A DNA stretch of 17,556 nucleotides from Oscillospiraceae bacterium (GTDB lineage: Bacteria > Bacillota_A > Clostridia > Oscillospirales > Oscillospiraceae). The stretch spans positions 1-17,556 of the forward strand of contig JAFXAV010000044.1 of the NCBI GenBank assembly GCA_017516785.1. The letters run 5' to 3'. The notes beneath the pieces are model-generated. The model did not search any database. It saw only the letters and a program-made list of their open reading frames with translations, and was not told where the DNA came from. This document shows positions 1 to 5,990 of the stretch, piece by piece (positions within the stretch are counted from its first letter, which is position 1; each line of letters starts with the position of its first letter). A program made the translations under genes and the position numbers.

Positions 1-35
1 ACGTACTGCTTCAAAAGTTCCTGTGGTGCGTTCAT
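1..35 (-). CDS. 5' end of an unidentified gene running off the left edge
   Basis: Reading the minus strand, an AAAGGAGT Shine-Dalgarno (plus positions 43-50) lies 7 nt before an ATG at 35-33. The frame stays open to the window edge and gives MNAPQELLKQY. Only 11 residues are visible, so no family can be assigned. The gene has the same orientation as the AraC-type regulator whose stop is at 212 and lies downstream of it, so it may belong to the same regulatory unit. A gene in this position next to sugar transporters could be a glycoside hydrolase or other catabolic gene, but this is context only. The start call rests on the good ribosome binding site and spacing. Confidence 0.6.
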   Translation of the reverse strand, partial: MNAPQELLKQY

Positions 36-92
36 AATACTGACTCCTTTGTCGTGAGTGTTTAGTTACATTCTTGACTTCGTCGCCAGTAT

Positions 93-107
93 TCATACTG
101 TCATACT
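93..107. repeat. tandem direct repeat TCATACT-G-TCATACT
   Basis: Two perfect 7-bp copies at 93-99 and 101-107 are separated by a single G. They lie about 60 bp upstream of the start of the minus-strand gene at the left edge. AraC-family regulators commonly bind direct repeats, so this is a conceivable operator, but an 8-bp phase is shorter than usual and the site may be chance. Confidence 0.3.
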
Positions 108-146
108 TTGTCGATTACACAGAATTTTCTGCGGTCTCTTTTATTT

Positions 147-193
147 ACCGCTTTTGAAGGTTGGATTCATCCGTTCCTTCAGAAGCGGTTTTT
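147..193 (+). terminator. plus-strand intrinsic terminator with no obvious plus-strand gene
   Basis: ACCGCTT (147-153) plus TGAAGG (155-160) pairs with CCTTCA (176-181) plus AAGCGGT (183-189). A single U-G wobble (154/182) joins the two stems, the loop is 15 nt, and the second arm runs into five T (189-193). The U-run exists only on the plus strand. On the minus strand, where the AraC gene ends 20 bases away, the stem is followed by an A-rich stretch. It either serves the araC end imperfectly or ends a plus-strand transcript. The rest of 36-211 holds no gene. Confidence 0.5.
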
Positions 194-211
194 GGCCCAA
201 TCCCTTTCTCG

Positions 212-1249
212 TTATTTTTTCTTATACTCTGCCGGTGTTACACCGTATTTTTCCTGAAATATCCTATAAAAATAAGAACGGTTGGTATATCCCAGCGTAT
301 GAATGATTTCACTCACAGATTTATCTGTTTCCTTTAGCTGTTCTGCCGCTTTTTCCAGGCAAATCTCCTTTGCCAACTCGCCGAGGGTCTTTCCGGAACG
401 TTTCTTAACGATCCGGTTCAGATAGTCCCTTGAATAATACATCAGTGCTTCCAGTTCATCGTAATTGATCCGACCTTTGTTCTTACGAAGATATAACATA
501 ACGCGGTTGAACAGATAGTCCTCTCTTGTACTGTGCATGCTGATTTTGCGCATATGATAACGGCCGCTGTTAGACAGCAGCGCAAGGAATCTCGAAATAA
601 GCCCCGATACAATGCTCAAAAATCCACTTTCCTGGCGGATTGTCTCCTGAAGGATCTCCGTGAACAAGGATTCAGCTTTCTCTGAAAGATCATGCGCATT
701 TCTTACCGGCGTAAAATCAATGTATTCTTTCTCAAATGCAGAGGTTTCTCCCTGCATGCGGATCAGCTCCTGATACAGCGGCGATGGGTTGCTGCTGTAT
801 TCCCTGAAATTTTGAAAGACAACATCCTGATCAATAATCCTATGTAAAAAATCATCGGACAGCATCAAAAACACAGCTTCAAAGTCTGAAGAATAGGCCT
901 CCACATGACGAACGTTTTTGTTCAGGATGCAGCATTCTCCTTCCTGGTAGACCCGACATCCGTCCTCTATATACTGGGTGATCACGCCATTAATGACATA
1001 CATCAATTCAATCTGCGCATGGCGGTGAAGAGGGCGGATACCCGGCGTGTATTCCTGGGCCAGTACACCGGTTCTGGGAAGATAGAAACCGGGAGCAGCC
1101 ATTGCATGCTGAAGCACTTGGTCCTGTTCGCTGAACGACTCCAGCGTCAGCATATAAACACTGTCCAGATTAAAATATTCTCCATCCTTGTCACCTGGAT
1201 TATAAATTTGCAATGGAGTAACCTGTGGCTCTTTATTACTCTGTTTCAT
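212..1249 (-). CDS. AraC-family transcriptional regulator with N-terminal cupin sensor
   Basis: The 345-residue protein has the usual two-domain plan of sugar-responsive AraC/XylS regulators. An N-terminal cupin-like sensor spans about residues 60-130 and includes the histidine cluster H75-R-H77 and H115. An alpha-helical linker follows, then a C-terminal double helix-turn-helix from about 255 to 343 that ends in the family signature (SVSEIIHTLGYTNRSYFYRIF, then GVTPAEYKK). In this family ligand binding to the cupin tunes activation of a neighbouring catabolic operon, here presumably the divergent transporter operon starting at 1409. The ATG at 1249 has a weak GGTGAT ribosome site 6 nt upstream. 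A TATAAT -10 box for this gene sits at 1293-1288. The inducer cannot be told from the sequence. The gene is more AT-rich than the operon it probably controls. Confidence 0.9.
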   Translation of the reverse strand: MKQSNKEPQVTPLQIYNPGDKDGEYFNLDSVYMLTLESFSEQDQVLQHAMAAPGFYLPRTGVLAQEYTPGIRPLHRHAQIELMYVINGVITQYIEDGCRVYQEGECCILNKNVRHVEAYSSDFEAVFLMLSDDFLHRIIDQDVVFQNFREYSSNPSPLYQELIRMQGETSAFEKEYIDFTPVRNAHDLSEKAESLFTEILQETIRQESGFLSIVSGLISRFLALLSNSGRYHMRKISMHSTREDYLFNRVMLYLRKNKGRINYDELEALMYYSRDYLNRIVKKRSGKTLGELAKEICLEKAAEQLKETDKSVSEIIHTLGYTNRSYFYRIFQEKYGVTPAEYKKK

Positions 1250-1287
1250 CGATGTATCACCATACTATTCCGTTATAGGATACAATT

Positions 1288-1293
1288 ATTATA
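1288..1293 (-). promoter_or_regulatory. -10 box of the araC-type gene
   Basis: The minus strand reads TATAAT here, 39 bp upstream of the ATG at 1249. No good -35 hexamer lies 16-18 bp further upstream, which fits a promoter that depends on an activator or is weak. Confidence 0.45.
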
Positions 1294-1301
1294 CTTTAAT
1301 C

Positions 1302-1319
1302 GACACATGATATTGTGTC
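1302..1319. promoter_or_regulatory. operator-like dyad GACACA-N6-TGTGTC
   Basis: This perfect 6-6-6 inverted repeat (GACACA at 1302-1307, TGTGTC at 1314-1319) lies between the araC -10 and the transporter -10 and overlaps the transporter -35 (1313-1318). Its position suggests a regulator site that affects both divergent promoters. The protein that binds is unknown. Confidence 0.45.
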
Positions 1320-1341
1320 CAAATTGTGAATTCGTTATACT
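1313..1341 (+). promoter_or_regulatory. promoter of the transporter/esterase operon
   Basis: A -35 TTGTGT (1313-1318), a 17-bp spacer and a -10 TATACT (1336-1341) predict a start near 1348 and a leader of about 60 nt. The -10 is bracketed by a perfect inverted repeat, ATTGTGA (1323-1329) and TCACAAT (1346-1352), which could be a second operator. Confidence 0.6.
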
Positions 1342-1408
1342 GTAATCACAATAGGATACGCCCCGGAATGATCATGGCAGTATCCAAAAATAAAAGGAGG
1401 ATTTCCCT

Positions 1409-2746
1409 ATGGAAGAGAAAAAGTATCTGAAGGGGTGGCAGAAAGTCGCTTACGGTGCCGGCGACTTCGGCTCCAACTTCATGTACACCTTTGTGTCCAG
1501 CTTTGTTCTGATCTATCTGACAGACACCGTTGGACTCAACGCTGGCATCATCGGTACCCTGATGCTGCTGAGTAAGTGCCTGGATGGCGTCACCGACGTC
1601 TTCTTCGGCAGATTGATCGACCGGACCAAGAACCGCATGGGTAAGGCTCGCCCCTGGATGTTCTGGTCAACCTTCCCCCTGGCCATGTTTGAAATTCTGC
1701 TGTTCATCATCCCCGATATGGGACAGATTGCACAGTACGGATATTTCTTTGTGGTCTACACCCTGCTGAATGCATTCTTCTACACCGCCAATAACATCGC
1801 CTACGCCACGCTGACCGCTTTCATCACCAAGAATCCCAACGAGCGTGTGCAGGCAGGTACTTACCGCTTCATGTTTGCTATGCTGGCAGGCATTGTGATT
1901 TCCTCCATCACCGCAGGTCTGGTGGACGGCTTCGGCGGGGGCGCCGCAGGCTGGAGAATGGTGGCGATCATCTACACCCTGGTGATGATCGGCTTCAATA
2001 TGCTCACTGTGTTCTCTGTGAAAGAAGTTACCGAAGAGAGCGGCGAAAAGGTGGAAAATACCGCCGGTGTCAGCTTCCTGCAGAGCATCAAGCTGCTGCT
2101 GTCCAACAAGTACTATCTGCTGATCCTGGCTTTCTACCTGCTGCAGTACGGTATGCAGGGCATCACCAATGGTGTTGGCATCTACTTCTGCACCTATGTA
2201 CTGAATAATCCCGACGCTCTGGGTCTGTTCTCTTTCGCGGGCATGATCCCCATGATCGTGGGTCTGGCCTTCACACCCGGTCTGGTCCGCAAGTTCGGTA
2301 TTTACAAAGTCAATAAGTACGGCATGGCCTTCTCTGTGGTGTTCGGAATCGCCTTTGCTGTTGTCGGCTACTCCGGTAATATGATGCTGATGCTGGGCGT
2401 TTCCATGCTCCGCGGTCTGGGCATGAGCCCCATGCTGGGTACCCTGAACGCCGTAATTGCAGAAACTTCTGAATACACCTACCGCAAGGATAAGGTCCAT
2501 CTGGACGGAACCATGTTCAGCTGCTCTTCTATGGGCATCAAGCTGGGTGGCGGCATCGGTACCGCAGCCTGCGGCTGGCTGCTGGCCCTGGGCGGCTATG
2601 TGGGCGGCGCTGCAGCGCAGTCTGCCGGTGCAGTAAGCATGATCACCTTTATGTATGCCGTGATTCCTGCCATTATCTGCGTGCTGATGTTCCTGGTGGT
2701 TTCCGGTCTGAATGTGGAAAAGGGCATCAAAGCTCTTGAGAAATAA
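1409..2746 (+). CDS. GPH-family (MelB/XynP-type) sugar:cation symporter
   Basis: The 445-residue polytopic membrane protein has about 12 hydrophobic segments and belongs to the glycoside-pentoside-hexuronide symporter family. Visible hallmarks are the N-terminal YGAGDFGSN segment and the helix II/loop signature KCLDGVTDVFFGRLIDRTKN with the D59-x3-D63 pair, which corresponds to the cation-site aspartates of MelB. It is followed by GKARPW (78-83). The length is normal for the family. An AGGAGG (1395-1400) lies 8 nt before the ATG. It is the first gene of an operon with a second MFS gene 15 bp downstream and a hydrolase after that. Such symporters usually import beta-glycosides, xylo-oligosaccharides or hexuronides by cation symport. 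The substrate here cannot be fixed from sequence alone. Confidence 0.92.
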   Translation: MEEKKYLKGWQKVAYGAGDFGSNFMYTFVSSFVLIYLTDTVGLNAGIIGTLMLLSKCLDGVTDVFFGRLIDRTKNRMGKARPWMFWSTFPLAMFEILLFIIPDMGQIAQYGYFFVVYTLLNAFFYTANNIAYATLTAFITKNPNERVQAGTYRFMFAMLAGIVISSITAGLVDGFGGGAAGWRMVAIIYTLVMIGFNMLTVFSVKEVTEESGEKVENTAGVSFLQSIKLLLSNKYYLLILAFYLLQYGMQGITNGVGIYFCTYVLNNPDALGLFSFAGMIPMIVGLAFTPGLVRKFGIYKVNKYGMAFSVVFGIAFAVVGYSGNMMLMLGVSMLRGLGMSPMLGTLNAVIAETSEYTYRKDKVHLDGTMFSCSSMGIKLGGGIGTAACGWLLALGGYVGGAAAQSAGAVSMITFMYAVIPAIICVLMFLVVSGLNVEKGIKALEK

Positions 2747-2761
2747 TCGGAGGTATCCTTT

Positions 2762-4156
2762 ATGAGAAATATGGAAAAAGTCAAAGCAAGGGAGAGCAAA
2801 GAGCTGTCCCGGCTGCAGCTGCTGCGCAGCAAGCCCGAACCCAAAAACTATGTGACCTGGATCTTCTTCCTGGTCATTCTGGTACACATCATCGACGAGA
2901 TCGCATCCAACTGCTCTGCCTACGTCCAGTCCTCCGTGGTTACGGACTTCTTTGTGCTGGGACAGGGCATGACCTACGAAAACGGCCTTGCTGTGCTGGC
3001 TTCCTTCAGCGGCATCACTATGCTCCTGCAGCTGGTGGCCCCTTTCTACAAATCTCTGGCTGATCGGTTCGGCAGAAAGCCCTTCCTGGTCATCAATACC
3101 TACGGCATGGCTCTGGGTCTCGTGCTGTGCTTCCTCTCCTCCGACTTTACTGCGTATATCATCGGCACCATGATCACCACCTTCTTTATTGCTCATGATA
3201 TGCAGGTAGTCTACATTCTGGAGGTTGCTCCCTCCGACAAGCGTACCCGGTTCTATGGTATGACCAAGTGTATCGGCTCTCTGGGTCTGGCCCTGGTTCC
3301 TCTCTTCCGCAGCATCTTCATGGGCAGCGATGCCACCAAGTGGAGACTGGTCTATCTGGTTCCCGTGATCATTGCGCTGGTCATTGCCACCATCTGCCTG
3401 CTGACTGCCCGGGAGACGAGCGCTTACCTGAATAACCGGATCGCGGTTCTGGAAAAGCCTCTCGAAGACCGCATTGCCGAGAAGAAGGCTGCCAAGGAAG
3501 CCAAGAAGAGAGTTAACAAGGTGGGTTTCTGGGCTACCTGCGGTTTCCTGCTGCGCAATAAGGATACCCGCTGGCTGGTCATTGCAGCCAACCTCTATAT
3601 GTTCTCCACCATGGCCATGACCGGCTACTATGAGTCCATCATGACCAGCAATGGCATGACCACCGAGAATGTTACCACCGCCCTGTTTGGCTTCCCCTTC
3701 ATCTTCGCTTTCCTGCTGCTGATCTGCGGCTTCTTCGGCGATTCTCTGGGCAGAAAGAAGACTGCTCTGATCATGGGCATTACCTCCATCATTTCCTTTG
3801 CCCTGTTTGTGTTTGCCTGCCAGAACGGCTGGTCTCCTGTTATCGTGGGCGGTCTGTACGGTCTGTATCTGGGCAGCTACTATCAGGTGGGCGACTATAT
3901 GTGGATCATGGCTGCCGAAAAGGCACCCACCGAAAACCGCGCTTCTTCTACTGCCGCCATCACCATGATCTCTTACATCGGTCTGTTCTCCGGTCTGATC
4001 CTGCTGACCGTGATGCTCTCTATGAATATCTCCATTTCCACCTCCTGCATGATCGTTATGATCCCCACCATGGTTCTGTCCATGTTCCTGCTGATGTCCA
4101 AGGTTAAGGAGACCAAGGGTACCGATCTGGAATCTGTGGGTAAGGAGAGTGTATGA
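2762..4156 (+). CDS. major facilitator superfamily transporter
   Basis: This 464-residue protein has about 12 membrane segments split by a charged cytoplasmic loop (about residues 225-260, rich in Lys/Glu with repeated AKKAAKEAKK-like sequence). MFS motif A appears twice, as DRFGRK (101-106) in loop 2-3 and as GDSLGRKK in loop 8-9, marking the two pseudo-repeats of a sugar-transporter-like MFS protein. A roughly 30-residue basic N-terminal tail precedes helix 1. GGAGG at 2749-2753 is 8 nt before the ATG. The stop overlaps the next gene by ATGA, so translation is probably coupled. Two transporters of different families in one operon may import two related substrates, or one may export a product. 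The substrate is not identifiable. Confidence 0.85.
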   Translation: MRNMEKVKARESKELSRLQLLRSKPEPKNYVTWIFFLVILVHIIDEIASNCSAYVQSSVVTDFFVLGQGMTYENGLAVLASFSGITMLLQLVAPFYKSLADRFGRKPFLVINTYGMALGLVLCFLSSDFTAYIIGTMITTFFIAHDMQVVYILEVAPSDKRTRFYGMTKCIGSLGLALVPLFRSIFMGSDATKWRLVYLVPVIIALVIATICLLTARETSAYLNNRIAVLEKPLEDRIAEKKAAKEAKKRVNKVGFWATCGFLLRNKDTRWLVIAANLYMFSTMAMTGYYESIMTSNGMTTENVTTALFGFPFIFAFLLLICGFFGDSLGRKKTALIMGITSIISFALFVFACQNGWSPVIVGGLYGLYLGSYYQVGDYMWIMAAEKAPTENRASSTAAITMISYIGLFSGLILLTVMLSMNISISTSCMIVMIPTMVLSMFLLMSKVKETKGTDLESVGKESV

Positions 4157-5055
4157 GACCGTCTTTGATGGTCAGATGGGTGCGCAGCAAACAGATCAAG
4201 GACAATATTGCACACTTCTCTGCCAAATCGCTTCAGTATGATGTTGACGAAGTCACGAACCTTCACTACCTTCCGGACAACAGTGTTTTTCATGCCATGG
4301 ATATCTATGGTCCCAAGGGTTCCAATGCCGTTCTTCCGGTTGTAATGGTCATCCACGGCGGCGGCTACATCGCCTGTGAGAAGTTCATCAATGAGCTGCA
4401 GGCAAAATATCTGGCAACCCAGAACTTCCGTGCGGTGAACATCAATTACTCCCTGCAGCCCGAGGCCAGCTTCATTGATGTGGTGCAGGAACTGTTTGCC
4501 GCGCTGCACTGGATTGAGGACAATGCGGCACTGTACGGATTTGATCCCAACGCCATTTTTGTCAGCGGTGACAGCGCCGGCGGACACTATGCACTGCTGG
4601 TGGCTGCCGTACAGCACAGCAAGTATCTTCAGGAATACTTCGGTGTTCAGCCGATCACATCCCTGAAGGGTGTGGCAGCCAGCTGTCCCATGACAGAAGT
4701 GAGAAGCGCCAAGGAAAAGAATGACATGACCAATAAGTTCCTGCGTAAAAACACGCTGCACAGCGGACGTGTAAAGGATGATACCTTCATCGATAATGTG
4801 TCCATTCCTTATCTGTTAGACAAGTGCGAGTTCCCCGATGTCTTCATCCTGACCACCCCCACGGATCCTCTGCTGTATGAGGAAACAAAACGGCTTCACG
4901 ACGTGTTGGATTCCAAATGCATTGCCCACCATTACCGGGAGTACACCTCCCAGGAGAGAACACTTGGTCATGTGTTCAATGTGGTTGATCCGGAATTCCC
5001 CGAATCTGTTGCCGCCAACAATGATATTCTGGCCTATTTCTCCCAAATGCTTTAA
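4153..5055 (+). CDS. alpha/beta-hydrolase (HSL/GDXG esterase-like)
   Basis: The 300-residue protein has no signal peptide, so it is cytoplasmic. The oxyanion-hole motif HGGGY starts at H68 and the nucleophile elbow is GDSAGG with S141. The best acid and base candidates are D238 (in TTPTDPLLYEE) and H283 (in LGHVFNV), giving a complete triad in the usual order and spacing for the hormone-sensitive-lipase/acetyl-esterase group. The start ATG overlaps the preceding MFS stop (ATGA), with AAGGAG 5 nt upstream at 4142-4147. Encoded behind two sugar transporters, it plausibly removes acetyl or other acyl groups from imported glycosides. That role is inferred from context and the family is broad. Confidence 0.85.
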   Translation: MRPSLMVRWVRSKQIKDNIAHFSAKSLQYDVDEVTNLHYLPDNSVFHAMDIYGPKGSNAVLPVVMVIHGGGYIACEKFINELQAKYLATQNFRAVNINYSLQPEASFIDVVQELFAALHWIEDNAALYGFDPNAIFVSGDSAGGHYALLVAAVQHSKYLQEYFGVQPITSLKGVAASCPMTEVRSAKEKNDMTNKFLRKNTLHSGRVKDDTFIDNVSIPYLLDKCEFPDVFILTTPTDPLLYEETKRLHDVLDSKCIAHHYREYTSQERTLGHVFNVVDPEFPESVAANNDILAYFSQML

Positions 5056-5091
5056 TTACCATATATAAAAAACACAGACCATACATAAACA

Positions 5092-5147
5092 GCACCCCAT
5101 TTGTCAGACAAGTATGATATACTTGTACTAAGAAATGGGGTGCTTTT
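5092..5147 (+). terminator. long two-part hairpin followed by TTTT, probable terminator of the transporter operon or IS end
   Basis: The outer arms GCACCCCATTT (5092-5102) and AAATGGGGTGC (5133-5143) pair perfectly over 11 bp. The inner arms ACAAGTAT (5108-5115) and ATACTTGT (5119-5126) pair over 8 bp around a GAT loop. An unequal internal bulge (GTCAG/ACTAAG) separates the two stems. TTTT follows the outer arm. It lies 36 bp after the hydrolase stop, so termination fits. Its closeness to a transposase-like ATG at 5150 also fits the terminal region of an IS remnant. Confidence 0.55.
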
Positions 5148-5149
5148 CT

Positions 5150-5203
5150 ATGCCAAAGGGAGTATCTAACAGACGCGATATGTCAGAGTTTCAGTTTGTT
5201 TGA
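5150..5203 (+). pseudogene. possible 5' remnant of an IS-type transposase
   Basis: The short frame encodes MPKGVSNRRDMSEFQFV and then stops. The pattern M-P-K-G-V-x-N-R/K-R-x-x-x-EF resembles, from memory, the first residues of some Clostridial IS3-type transposase OrfA proteins (MPKGVPNKRY-TPEFK style), where the frame continues for about 100 residues. Here it ends after 17 codons and the following DNA does not continue the protein in any frame I could follow. If real, it is a decayed stub. Confidence 0.25.
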
Positions 5204-5519
5204 TTTCGCTTGATTCCGGGACAAAGAATAATTTGCTGAAGTATTCGGCGAATTTTCATGCACCTGTTGCTGGTTGCGGGGGATGCATCACGGAATGCGG
5301 TGCCATGTACGACAGACCATGCAGGGGTGATTGTGGATCGCACGGGTTTTGCGGTGGTCTGGCTGTTTTGGGAATCATGGGGCAAACCCTTTGCTGCTAT
5401 GTTGCGGGAGGGTCGATGACCCTCTCCTACAGGTAAGGTGGGATTTTGATAAAATTTTTTCAAACAGGAAATAAAAATACACAGGAAAAACGTCTAATGG
5501 GTAAAGGAGGTGGCAGGGT
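5204..5519. other. gene-free stretch upstream of the sigma factor
   Basis: I see no supportable gene here. The stretch contains a palindrome GAGGGTC-GAT-GACCCTC (5408-5424) without a U-run and a possible extended -10 element TGATAAAAT (5447-5455). Just before the sigma gene a GGAAAT (5467-5472) is followed 18 bp later by CGTCTA (5491-5496), which resembles the -35/-10 of ECF-sigma promoters. A GTG-less 78-codon frame covering 5200-5436 is Cys/Gly-rich, lacks a ribosome site and looks random. Confidence 0.4.
5467..5496 (+). promoter_or_regulatory. possible autoregulatory ECF-type promoter
   Basis: GGAAAT (5467-5472) and CGTCTA (5491-5496) resemble the TGAAAC and CGTC elements of ECF-sigma promoters. 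The 18-bp gap is about two longer than the usual 16. It would start transcription only about 20 nt before the GTG start. ECF operons commonly autoregulate. An alternative sigma-A start is the TGATAAAAT at 5447-5455. Confidence 0.3.
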
Positions 5520-5990
5520 GTGAACAATGAGGAATTCGCGGCGCGGGTGCAGGCGGTTCGGGAGAAGCTGTATAAGACGGCGCTGACCTATCTGGGCAGT
5601 GAGGCCCTGGCGCTGGATGCGGTGGACGAGGCGGTGTATAAAGCGCTGAAAGGGAAGCGGAGATTGCGCAGTCCGGAGTTTTTCGATACCTGGATCACCC
5701 GGATCCTGATCAATGAATGTCACAATGAGCTGCGCAGGCAGAAACGGCTGTGTGCTTTGGAGGAGTTGCCGGAAGCGGCAGCGGAGGAACTGGATGCCCT
5801 GCCGCTGAGAGAGGCCATCCGAAAGCTGCCGAAGGAACTGAGGGATGTGGTGGTCCTGCGGTTTTTTGCCGGGTATACCGTGGCGGAAACGGCCCGGACC
5901 CTGGAGATCCCCGCGGGGACGGTGGCTACCCGGCAGCGGAAGGCCTTGGGGCTGCTGCGGCTGGAACTGGAAGAGGAGGTGTCTTCATGA
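5520..5990 (+). CDS. ECF-type RNA polymerase sigma factor
   Basis: The 156-residue protein carries only sigma regions 2 and 4, as expected for an extracytoplasmic-function sigma factor. Region 2 covers about residues 10-75 (LYKTALTYLGSEALALDAVDEA, then FDTWITRILINECHNELRRQKR). A short Glu/Ala-rich linker follows, then region 4 from about 95 to 152 (LPKELRDVVVLRFFAGYT and the HTH VAETARTLEIPAGTVATRQRKAL). The GTG start is chosen because AAAGGAGG at 5503-5510 lies 9 nt upstream. The last four bases overlap the anti-sigma start (ATGA), so the two proteins are co-translated in the usual sigma/anti-sigma arrangement. It probably responds to a cell-envelope signal through the partner. The regulon is unknown. 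Confidence 0.92.
   Translation: MNNEEFAARVQAVREKLYKTALTYLGSEALALDAVDEAVYKALKGKRRLRSPEFFDTWITRILINECHNELRRQKRLCALEELPEAAAEELDALPLREAIRKLPKELRDVVVLRFFAGYTVAETARTLEIPAGTVATRQRKALGLLRLELEEEVSS

Larger units (their letters stand above)
1275..1359. repeat. direct repeat ATAGGATAC, two copies in the divergent promoter region
   Basis: Identical 9-mers lie at 1275-1283 and 1351-1359, 76 bp apart. The first is just downstream of the araC -10 box (on its transcript side) and the second is just past the predicted start of the transporter transcript. GTATCC, the inverted core, recurs at 1380-1385. Paired sites flanking two divergent promoters fit a DNA-looping AraC regulator, but this is inference. Confidence 0.45.

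Noticed and set aside
905..1345. 146-codon plus-strand frame opposite the start of the AraC gene
   Set aside because: It is antisense to the cupin domain of a well-supported regulator and runs through the divergent promoter region. It has no ribosome site.
1667..3196. 509-codon minus-strand frame opposite the two transporter genes
   Set aside because: It spans two plus-strand genes with complete membrane-protein signatures. The translation is His/Gln/Glu-rich with no domain.
5200..5436. 78-codon Cys/Gly-rich frame before the sigma factor
   Set aside because: It lacks a ribosome binding site, its sequence looks random, and its start lies in the stub ORF. It ends in the palindrome. A small Cys-rich peptide cannot be excluded but has no support.
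5750..5986. 79-codon N-terminal extension of the anti-sigma gene
   Set aside because: It overlaps the sigma coding sequence in another frame and reads as Gly-rich nonsense. The ATG at 5987 has a ribosome site and the usual ATGA coupling.
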